Below, piece by piece: positions 23,591 through 30,108 of a stretch of DNA of 30,108 bases. Source of the stretch: Mollicutes bacterium (GTDB lineage: Bacteria; Bacillota_I; Bacilli_A; RF39; UBA660); contig SFOJ01000021.1 in assembly GCA_004552445.1 (NCBI GenBank), positions 1 through 30,108 of the forward strand. Reading direction: 5' to 3'. Position 1 is the stretch's first letter. Each line of letters begins with the position of its first letter. A program made the position numbers and the translations under genes. The notes below the pieces were generated by a model that was given only the letters and a program-made list of their open reading frames with translations, made no database searches and had not been told where the DNA came from.

Positions 23591-25594
23591 TTATTTTCCC
23601 CATTTTCTATCTTCAATTCCTTTTGCCCTTTCATTATGGCTTCTTTGTTCTAATCTATGTCTCTCTGCACTTTCACTCTTTTGTCTTGCTAAATCTTTTT
23701 CTCTTTGTCTTGCTGCAGTTATTCCACTATCTTGTTCTTTTTGTCTCCATGCTTCAGATGCACTTTCTTCTGCTTTTCTTCTTGCTTTTGCTGCTTCATT
23801 TTGTGCCATACGTAAAGATCTTTCTGTCATTTTTCTTTGTTCATCTGCTGTAACTGTATGTCCACTACTATCGACAACATCAGCAAATTTATCTTGTGCT
23901 AATGTTCTTCTATGTCTTTCAGCTAAATCCATATATTTTATATAATCTTCATCATTGTCTGCAACCTTGCTTGCAAATGCTGATTGATCAGTTCCAAAAC
24001 TAATTGCATCACTAGTTCCAGCATATGTGAAGCTTGATGCTTCAGAGCCCATTGCTTTTACTTTTGCATCAATGTCTTCACCATTGGCAGCTATATCTGC
24101 ATCAAATTTACTTTGTGCATCTTCGTATTCTCTTTGAGTTTGTTCCCAAGATTTATTTTCGCCTTTTAATTCATTTCCAACATTCATGTCATGTATTGCT
24201 GCCATTCCAGTAGCACCAGCAATTCTATTTGCCCATTTACCAGCGACGCCACCTTTACCCTTCCATTGAGCATTTTCAACTGCAATTCCTGCACGTCTAT
24301 TTACATTGCCAGCTTGTCCCTTAAAGAAGTCTGCAACATTCTTTCCTTTACTTCCACTAGATGCTCCACCAAATGCTCCACCAAGTGTATTTGATAATAT
24401 TCCGCCAAGTCCATTTTTAGCTGCAATACCAGTTGCTAGTCCACCAACTGCTCCTACTCCAAATCCAGCTATTCCACCAAGTACTTTTCCAAAGCCTTTT
24501 GAATTATTTTCAGATAATGAATGTCCAAATATTCCATCTATAAATTTTGGTAATAATTGAGCAAATCTATATGCTGCAAATATAACTATTAATAATACTA
24601 TATATCTTGTAAATCCATCTACATCTGGGAATAATGCTGAACGATCTGTCCAGAATTTACTGATAAATGCCGTTGCTAAGAATAACGAACCAACTCTTAT
24701 GAATGCATCTACCCATGTTTTCCAATATGTATCTATAAACATTTTCCATGGTTTTGCATTAAATCCTTTATCTATAATTGAAACAATTGCCACTGGAGCC
24801 ATGATTTGAAGTACTATTAGTTTAAACATACGTACTCCAATTTCAATTGCTAATTTTACTATACTCCATATCAAATATACCGCCATCGCTGTACTTATAA
24901 TTGGAAATTTATATTCTACGGTTTTATCTAGTGCGGATACAGCATCTGTTATTTTTGTTAAGTCAAAACTATTAATATCTTCATTTACTTGTTTAGAATA
25001 AATAGTTTCTACAATTGATGATTGATTGTCTTTTCCATGTAAAAATACTTGTAATGTTGTGGTTGCTAAATATTTTCCAAAATCTCCCATATCATCTGCT
25101 TGAGTTCCAAAAATAAAACGTGCTATCAAACCCGAATCATTTTCTTGACCATCAGTTGTTACATCTGCAATTTCCTTCAATGTTGTAAATTCGTATCCTT
25201 TTGGTACTCCAATAATTAGTAAGCTTAATTCATTCATCACACTAAATATAAATGTATAAGAAATTAGTAACAGAGAACACCAAGCTATATTTTTTATTAA
25301 TGCTGCTCCACCTATAGAATTATCTGAAAGTTTATCCGGATTTATCATATATTGAATAAGAGAATATCCTAATTTAAACATAATTAAAACCATTATAATT
25401 GCTTTAATTCTATCAATTAAAGGTGCTACCCAAGCATATACAACATTAAAATTTAGTTGTGCCATAAGCATAAATACTTTATATGAGTATGCAACCAATG
25501 AATAAGCTACACCATCAATGTATAATAATAATGAAAATAATGGTTTAAATATCCAGTATACTCCAAATGATATTAATGATGTTATAAATGACAT
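23591..25594 (-). CDS. VirB6/TrbL-like polytopic channel protein
   Basis: A 667-residue protein. The N-terminal 350 residues have about six to seven membrane helices with large loops (RIKAIIMVLIMFKLGYSLIQ, IAWCSLLLISYTFIF, RMFKLIVLQIMAPVAIVSII, YIVLLIVIFAAYRFAQLL), the arrangement of VirB6/TrbL. A glycine-rich stretch follows (about 365-415, GIAGFGVGAVGGLATGIAAK), then a long charged, Ala/Arg/Glu-rich helical tail ending RHRLEQRSHNERAKGIEDRK. VirB6 proteins form part of the membrane conduit. The ATG at 25594 is chosen because GGAAGTGA lies 4-5 nt upstream, the same site type as in the hydrolase gene. First gene of the secretion operon. Confidence 0.85.
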   Translation of the reverse strand: MSFITSLISFGVYWIFKPLFSLLLYIDGVAYSLVAYSYKVFMLMAQLNFNVVYAWVAPLIDRIKAIIMVLIMFKLGYSLIQYMINPDKLSDNSIGGAALIKNIAWCSLLLISYTFIFSVMNELSLLIIGVPKGYEFTTLKEIADVTTDGQENDSGLIARFIFGTQADDMGDFGKYLATTTLQVFLHGKDNQSSIVETIYSKQVNEDINSFDLTKITDAVSALDKTVEYKFPIISTAMAVYLIWSIVKLAIEIGVRMFKLIVLQIMAPVAIVSIIDKGFNAKPWKMFIDTYWKTWVDAFIRVGSLFLATAFISKFWTDRSALFPDVDGFTRYIVLLIVIFAAYRFAQLLPKFIDGIFGHSLSENNSKGFGKVLGGIAGFGVGAVGGLATGIAAKNGLGGILSNTLGGAFGGASSGSKGKNVADFFKGQAGNVNRRAGIAVENAQWKGKGGVAGKWANRIAGATGMAAIHDMNVGNELKGENKSWEQTQREYEDAQSKFDADIAANGEDIDAKVKAMGSEASSFTYAGTSDAISFGTDQSAFASKVADNDEDYIKYMDLAERHRRTLAQDKFADVVDSSGHTVTADEQRKMTERSLRMAQNEAAKARRKAEESASEAWRQKEQDSGITAARQREKDLARQKSESAERHRLEQRSHNERAKGIEDRKWGK

Positions 25595-25626
25595 ATTCTC
25601 ACTTCCCATTTAACTATTCTATGTTG

Positions 25627-25635
25627 ATTATAACA
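25627..25635 (-). promoter_or_regulatory. Extended -10 promoter of the secretion operon
   Basis: The reverse strand reads TGTTATAAT, an extended -10 (TGnTATAAT), about 35 nt before the virB6-like start. No good -35 is present; the T-run of the preceding terminator lies directly upstream. Confidence 0.55.
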
Positions 25636-25636
25636 T

Positions 25637-25675
25637 AAAAAAATATCAAATAAAAGTGTTTTCTATTTGATATTT
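25637..25675 (-). terminator. Intrinsic terminator upstream of the secretion operon
   Basis: On the reverse strand, a perfect 12-bp stem AAATATCAAATA / TATTTGATATTT with an 11-nt loop is followed by a T-run. It ends the transcript of the small gene at 25683-25943 and isolates the secretion operon from it. Confidence 0.75.
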
Positions 25676-25682
25676 TAAATTA

Positions 25683-25943
25683 TTATTCTGTAGCAAAATC
25701 AAGCACATCGTCTTTAAAATCTAAGAATATTTTATTAACTATATAATCAAATTCTTCATCATTATCTATTGCTGTATATTCAATAACATTGTTGTTATTA
25801 TTTACTTTAACTATTGATACGTCATCTAGAAATTCATCATTATTTATTAGGTATAAATATGTATTATTATTTTCTCTTATTACATCTAAGATTAGGTATT
25901 CTCCATCATTAAATACTATTACATCGTCTATATTAAAATTCAT
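25683..25943 (-). CDS. Small acidic protein of unknown function
   Basis: An 86-residue acidic protein rich in Asp and Asn (NFNIDDVIVFNDGEYLILDV). The first 60 residues look like a small beta-barrel (repeating V-x-F-x-D-G-x-Y-x-I-L-D pattern), and the last 20 form an acidic helix (NKIFLDFKDDVLDFATE). The shape is similar to DUF1292-like proteins but there is no clear match. It follows the next gene upstream by 10 nt and ends in a terminator. Confidence 0.6.
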   Translation of the reverse strand: MNFNIDDVIVFNDGEYLILDVIRENNNTYLYLINNDEFLDDVSIVKVNNNNNVIEYTAIDNDEEFDYIVNKIFLDFKDDVLDFATE

Positions 25944-25953
25944 TTATATTCAC

Positions 25954-26250
25954 CTATCCTAAACTTTTTTCACATAAAGAATCCTCTTTAGATTCTATAT
26001 CTTCTTCTACCATTCTTATCATTTCGCTTATTATTTCTTTTAAGGATGGTTCTTCTTGTTTACTTCTTAGATTTTTTTGTGCTTCATTATAAAGTCCTCT
26101 ATTATTTAATATGTTTAATATTGAAGCAATTGCTGATACTTTTTTTATATCTATACATTTTCCTTCTTTTTTCTCTTTATGTGTTCCTGTTGTGTAAGGA
26201 TTATATCTTATTTGTTCTAATGATTTATCTTCCATTTCTCTAAATTTCAT
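25954..26250 (-). CDS. Small helical protein of unknown function
   Basis: A 98-residue charged, helix-rich protein beginning MKFREMEDKSLEQIRYNPY. The ATG at 26250 is chosen because GGAGG lies 5 nt upstream; an ATG at 26280 or 26262 lacks a site or overlaps it. The second half (SLKEIISEMIRMVEEDIESK) is an amphipathic helix, and the C-terminus holds one Cys (SLCEKSLG). No family is recognised. It is the first gene of a two-gene unit with the acidic protein at 25683. Confidence 0.6.
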   Translation of the reverse strand: MKFREMEDKSLEQIRYNPYTTGTHKEKKEGKCIDIKKVSAIASILNILNNRGLYNEAQKNLRSKQEEPSLKEIISEMIRMVEEDIESKEDSLCEKSLG

Positions 26251-26283
26251 TTTATCCTCCATATATATTGTAACACACATAAA

Positions 26284-26316
26284 ATAAAAAATGTAGAGTT
26301 TTTTACATCTCTACAT
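26284..26316 (-). terminator. Intrinsic terminator of the recG-yebC operon
   Basis: On the reverse strand, stem ATGTAGAG / CTCTACAT with a 10-nt loop is followed by TTTTTTATTTT. It overlaps the yebC stop codon. Confidence 0.85.
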
Positions 26317-27016
26317 TATGATAAACATTACTTACATCGTCTAGTTCATCAAGCATATCTAGTAATCTTTCAAATTTTACTTTATCTTCACCTTCTAATG
26401 TAACTGTATCTTTAGCAAAATATGAAATTTCATCTAATTCGAATACGATTCCTGGAAATGATGTTTCTAGTGCCTTTTTAGCATTGTTTAAATCAGCAAC
26501 TTCTGTATAAACAACAACTGTGTCATCTTCAACTTCGATATCATTTACATCAACATCTCCATTGATTAATGCATCCATTACTTCTTCTTCAGAATGTCCT
26601 TTAATTCCAACTACTCCTAAATGTTCATACATGAAACTTACTGCGCCTTGACCAGCCATTTTAGCTCCACATTTATTAAATACTGTTTTAATAAAACTAA
26701 TTGTTCTGTTAGAATTATCTGTTAAACATTTAATAATTAGTGAACTTCCACCTTGAGCAAATGCTTCATATTCTACTGTGTCGTAGTTTTCAGTTACACC
26801 TTTTTTAACTTTATCAATATTTCTATTAATAACGTCAGCTGGAACTTGTTCTCTTTTAGCTTTTTCAATTACTCTTCTTAATACATCATTACTTGATGGG
26901 TCTGGGTTTCCTTTCGCTGCTTGATAAATCTCCTTTGCATAGATTGAATATAACTTACTTTTTTTTGCAGCTGTTGCAGCCATTGCTTTAGCTCTAACTT
27001 CATGAGCTCTACCCAT
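26303..27016 (-). CDS. yebC: YebC/PmpR family protein
   Basis: A 237-residue protein of normal length for the family. MGRAHEVRAKAMAATAAKKS, followed by NVDVLRRVIEKAKRE-like NDVLRRVIEKAKREQVPADV and YEAFAQGGSSLIIKCLTDN, are family blocks, and the acidic C-terminal domain ends the protein. Members have been described both as DNA-binding regulators (PmpR) and as translation factors that help ribosomes through difficult sequences; the MGRA start is the form common in Bacillota (YeeN-like). The ATG at 27016 with AGGAGTGA 5 nt upstream is chosen over the one at 27025. It lies 14 nt downstream of recG. Confidence 0.93.
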   Translation of the reverse strand: MGRAHEVRAKAMAATAAKKSKLYSIYAKEIYQAAKGNPDPSSNDVLRRVIEKAKREQVPADVINRNIDKVKKGVTENYDTVEYEAFAQGGSSLIIKCLTDNSNRTISFIKTVFNKCGAKMAGQGAVSFMYEHLGVVGIKGHSEEEVMDALINGDVDVNDIEVEDDTVVVYTEVADLNNAKKALETSFPGIVFELDEISYFAKDTVTLEGEDKVKFERLLDMLDELDDVSNVYHNVEM

Positions 27017-27030
27017 ATTAATCACTCCTT

Positions 27031-29031
27031 TTAATCTAAATTTGTCATTTCATTAATTATTTTAGCATATTCTTTATAATTTTCAAAATTATTATCTTTA
27101 TTTTTATCCAAAAATTCTTTTGAATCATCTCTTGCTTGTAAAAGTATTTTCATGTCTGTATGAAGATTTGCTATTTTAAATTGCATATCACCACTTTGCT
27201 TTACTCCAAATAAATCTCCTTCTCCACGCATTTCATAATCTTTTTCTGTTATATAAAATCCATCGTTACTTTCTTCAAGTACTTGTAATCTTTTATTATT
27301 TTTATCTCCTATAAGTATACAAGTTGATTCATATTCATTTCTTCCTACTCTTCCTCTTAATTGGTGAAGTGTTGCTAGTCCAAAACGTTCTGCATCGTAT
27401 ATTATCATCATAGTTGCATTTTTAACATCTATTCCTACTTCTATTACCGTAGTAGATATTAATACATCTATTTTTCCTGATTTAAAATCATTCATTATTT
27501 TATCTTTATCAGTTTTTGATAATTTACCATGCATTATTGCAGACTTAATATTCTTATTGAAATATAAATCTATATTTCTTTTTATTTCATTTACTGTTGT
27601 TAAATCTATAACTTCAGAGTCTTCAATTAAAGGTGAAACTATATATGCTTGATGATGTTCATCTATTTCTTTCTTTAATAATTCATAAACATCTACAAGT
27701 TCTTTTTCACTTTTAACTATTGTCTTTATTTCTTTTCTACCTTTTGGTTTTGTTTTGATATTTGAAATATCCATATCTCCATATATTGTTAAAGCGAAAG
27801 TACGCGGTATAGGAGTTGCTGACATATATAAAGTATCTGGAAGAATACCTTTATTTTTAAGACTTGCTCTTTGATTAACACCAAATCTATGTTGTTCATC
27901 TGTTATAACAAGTCCTAAATTTTTAAATATAACGTTTTCACTTAAAAGTGCGTGTGTACCTATTAAAAAATCAATTTTACCTTTAGCAAGTTTTTCTATT
28001 ACTTCATCTTTTTCTTTCTTTTTCATACTTCCTACTAATATATCTATTCTCATGTTAGTTCCTGAAAGTACATTTTTAATATTTTCATAATGTTGATAAG
28101 CTAATACTTCTGTTGGTGCCATTAAAGCTGTTTGATATTTTGCTAAATGGTTAATATATGCAGCTATTATTGAAATTATAGTTTTACCACTACCAACATC
28201 TCCTTGAATCATTCTATTCATTCTTTTGCTTGAAGTCATATCATTATAAATATCTTCAATTGCTTTATCTTGATCTGGTGTTAATTCAAATGGTAAACTT
28301 CTTATAAATTCATTTACATCTTCTGGATCAATATTTCTAATATATTCTATTTTATTGTCTTTATTTAATTCTTTTAAATAATTTATTTTAAACATAAACT
28401 CAAATAATTCTTCATATTTTAATTTTAATTGTGCTTTTTTAACATCTTCTTTATTTTGTGGCTCATGTATTAGTTTTATTGCTTCTTTTTTTGAAATAAA
28501 GTTATATTTTTCATTTAAATAGTCTGGTATATAATCTATATAATCATCAAATATATTTAATGCTTCACTTATATATTTTTTTAAGGATTTGCTAGTAAGA
28601 CCACTTGTTAAGTGATATACAGTTTCTATTGAACCTGTCGCAATTTTTTCAAATTTTATGTCAGATGCGATTACTGTATTTTTGAGTGCATCATATTTTC
28701 CAATTACTGTAATAGTTGTTCCTGGATGTAGTTGAGTTTTTAAAAATGTTCTATTGAATATCATAACTGCTATCATTTTTTTATTGGACATTGCTCTAAA
28801 TGTTAGAGCTGTCATATTAGCTCTAAACCTTCTTGATAATGGTACTGAATCTATAATACATTCAATTATAACATTTTGTTTATCAACACAATCTTTTATA
28901 TTATCAAGAACTATTAAATCGTGTCTGTAAGGATAATATTCTACTAAATCTCTAATACTATTTACTCCTATATTTTTTAGAGTTTCTATTGTCTTCGGTC
29001 CTAATCCTTTAATAGCACATAAATTATTCAA
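27031..29031 (-). CDS. recG: ATP-dependent DNA helicase RecG
   Basis: A 666-residue protein, the normal length. The N-terminal wedge/OB domain begins LCAIKGLGPKTIETLKNIGV and contains VEYYPYRHD. Helicase motifs: Walker A GDVGSGKTIISI near residue 285, DEQHRFGVNQRA near 385, SATPIPRT, TTVIEVGIDV and QLRGRVGR near 565. RecG reverses stalled forks and branch-migrates Holliday junctions. The start is TTG at 29031, with GGAGG 8 nt upstream; an in-frame ATG at 29058 lies upstream of that ribosome site and would disagree with the family N-terminus. First gene of a recG-yebC operon. Confidence 0.95.
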   Translation of the reverse strand: MNNLCAIKGLGPKTIETLKNIGVNSIRDLVEYYPYRHDLIVLDNIKDCVDKQNVIIECIIDSVPLSRRFRANMTALTFRAMSNKKMIAVMIFNRTFLKTQLHPGTTITVIGKYDALKNTVIASDIKFEKIATGSIETVYHLTSGLTSKSLKKYISEALNIFDDYIDYIPDYLNEKYNFISKKEAIKLIHEPQNKEDVKKAQLKLKYEELFEFMFKINYLKELNKDNKIEYIRNIDPEDVNEFIRSLPFELTPDQDKAIEDIYNDMTSSKRMNRMIQGDVGSGKTIISIIAAYINHLAKYQTALMAPTEVLAYQHYENIKNVLSGTNMRIDILVGSMKKKEKDEVIEKLAKGKIDFLIGTHALLSENVIFKNLGLVITDEQHRFGVNQRASLKNKGILPDTLYMSATPIPRTFALTIYGDMDISNIKTKPKGRKEIKTIVKSEKELVDVYELLKKEIDEHHQAYIVSPLIEDSEVIDLTTVNEIKRNIDLYFNKNIKSAIMHGKLSKTDKDKIMNDFKSGKIDVLISTTVIEVGIDVKNATMMIIYDAERFGLATLHQLRGRVGRNEYESTCILIGDKNNKRLQVLEESNDGFYITEKDYEMRGEGDLFGVKQSGDMQFKIANLHTDMKILLQARDDSKEFLDKNKDNNFENYKEYAKIINEMTNLD

Positions 29032-29082
29032 TGTTATCGCCTCCAGATAAATCTTCAATATTATATCATATTTTTAATAATA

Positions 29083-29107
29083 AAAAAAGAAGAAATTTAG
29101 TTTTCTT
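29083..29107 (-). terminator. Weak terminator after the HEPN-like gene
   Basis: On the reverse strand, a short stem AAGAAA / TTTCTT is followed by CTTTTTTT. It overlaps the stop codon of the partial gene. The stem is A+T only, so efficiency is uncertain. Confidence 0.45.
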
Positions 29108-30108
29108 ACATACCTGGTGCAGTACTTTCTAAATCTTCTTCTCCTAACGAACTATTAGTTCCTACATTACCATCACTATTTGAAATTCTATTTTTTAATT
29201 CTTCGGAATTAATATCTAATCTAATATTACTTTCTATATATTTTAAACAATCGGTTAGATTTTGGAAAAAGTTTCTAAATTGATTTAAATCTATATCATA
29301 ACTGGTTAATGTAATATATAATTCACTTATAAAAGTTTCTAAAGTATAACTTTTTTGATTATCATCTTCTTCTATACATCTTGCATATTCTAATAATTCT
29401 TTATTAGATGCCTTGCAATAGAAACTTGGATCATCCATATTGTGATCATAAGAATCTTTAATTACTACTTTTCCTTTAGAAATTTCTATATTTGAATGCA
29501 TTATTCCATTTCTTATTTTAGTATAAATATTTTTATTTCTAATTTCAAAAGCATTCATGATTCCAGTATATAAATCTAAATATATTTTCTTCATTGCTTC
29601 TAATTTGTTAGCTGATTGTGGATAATTAGATATTTTTTGATATTTTCTATTAAATATTTTAATTTCTTTTTTTAATATACCAAGAGTTCCAGTAATATCA
29701 TTTTCTTTTCCATTTTCATTTTTCTTTTTGAAGAATATTTGTATTGATGGATTTTTTAAGTATCTAAAATGTAAATTTTGTTTTTCACTTAATAATAGAC
29801 ATAAATGATTATATACTAATGCTGTATTAACAACATTTCTTTCTAGTTTTCTATCTATAAGTGTTGCAATAGATAATAAAGAATCAACTATTTTATTAAG
29901 TAAATCATCTTCCATATTAAGTGAATCTTTTGAATTTAATGTCTTTGTTTTTACTCTTGTTCTTTTTTCTCTTAAATTTTTTGTTTTTGTTGCTAATTCA
30001 TTTAATTTGGTTAATGCAGTTTTGTATGCATTATTGAATAGCATTATTTCTTCTTCATTGCAATAATATCTTATTTCACTAAATTCTTCACTTAATTTTT
30101 CAAGTTCT
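29106..30108 (-). CDS. Helical protein with a HEPN-like RNGIMH motif, 5' end beyond the window
   Basis: The reading frame is open to the right edge of the window (codons continue upstream of the ATG at 30044 with EKLSEEFSEIRYYCNEEEI), so the N-terminus is missing; at least 333 residues are visible. It is charged and helical, with no membrane segment. The segment YTKIRNGIMHSNIEI contains R-x4-H within a helix, the signature of HEPN-type domains, which are often RNases or nucleotide-handling modules in toxin and phage-defence proteins. The C-terminus is a low-complexity tail (NSSLGEEDLESTAPGM). The HEPN call rests on one motif only. Confidence 0.5.
   Translation of the reverse strand, partial: ELEKLSEEFSEIRYYCNEEEIMLFNNAYKTALTKLNELATKTKNLREKRTRVKTKTLNSKDSLNMEDDLLNKIVDSLLSIATLIDRKLERNVVNTALVYNHLCLLLSEKQNLHFRYLKNPSIQIFFKKKNENGKENDITGTLGILKKEIKIFNRKYQKISNYPQSANKLEAMKKIYLDLYTGIMNAFEIRNKNIYTKIRNGIMHSNIEISKGKVVIKDSYDHNMDDPSFYCKASNKELLEYARCIEEDDNQKSYTLETFISELYITLTSYDIDLNQFRNFFQNLTDCLKYIESNIRLDINSEELKNRISNSDGNVGTNSSLGEEDLESTAPGM

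Noticed and set aside
14380..25594. Integrated conjugative element with attachment sites
   Set aside because: No integrase, relaxase, transposase, inverted terminal repeats or convincing direct repeats were found at either edge; the tRNA cluster is far away and not beside the block.

Overview
The window (about 73% A+T by eye) comes from a chromosome of an uncultured, AT-rich member of the Bacillota, probably class Bacilli. Supporting this are yutD, the sporulation gene yunB, a CotS/YutH-like protein, a GSP13-type S1 protein and Shine-Dalgarno sequences of the AGGAGG/AGGTGA type. TGA is a stop here (it ends uppP and the virB4 N-terminal gene), so the code is the standard bacterial one and not the Mycoplasma code. 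The exact genus is not visible; a small-genome gut lineage is an inference.

Layout. 1-406: a leftward tRNA operon (Thr-Tyr-Gln-Lys, Lys cut by the window edge) with a near-consensus promoter and, in first position, a 28-nt remnant of a deleted tRNA. 435-5243: leftward genes for an S1 protein, a CotS/YutH-like protein that seems to start at ATA, a Pro/Glu-rich protein, a DUF1292-like protein, YutD, YunB and an acidic tail-anchored protein. 5358-7335: ferredoxin, RluB-type pseudouridine synthase and a D,D-carboxypeptidase. 7366-9310: a decayed ORF, an NrtR-like Nudix/winged-helix regulator next to a PncC-like NMN amidase, and a possible LexA-like fossil. 9309-12442: lipoprotein, DUF3603-like protein, small membrane protein and, divergently, uppP and a YtqA-type radical SAM gene. 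12453-14338: rmuC (frameshifted at its 3' end), a VTT-domain membrane protein and a small rhodanese.

14380-25594: the most unusual block, a leftward operon for a type IV secretion-like machine. In transcription order it holds a VirB6/TrbL-like channel protein, a PrgI-family protein, a separate VirB4 N-terminal domain, the VirB4 ATPase (broken by a deletion and frameshift that removes Walker B), a 1081-residue membrane-anchored hydrolase joining a SpoIID-like domain to a VanY-type M15 peptidase, a single-pass membrane protein, and a VirD4/TraG coupling ATPase. No relaxase, integrase, oriT or attachment site is visible, and housekeeping genes flank it (recG-yebC on one side, rhodanese-VTT-rmuC on the other). 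It looks like a chromosomal, possibly domesticated or decaying, secretion system. 25683-30108: two small unknown proteins, yebC, recG and a partial gene with a HEPN-like RNGIMH motif.

Two themes recur. Several genes are fossils or carry frameshifts (tRNA, rmuC, virB4, two intergenic remnants), meaning either reductive decay or indel errors in the assembly. Control regions are extremely compact: promoter elements sit inside or against upstream terminators, and several genes lack a Shine-Dalgarno and carry a -10-like hexamer exactly 5 nt before ATG, which suggests leaderless mRNAs.
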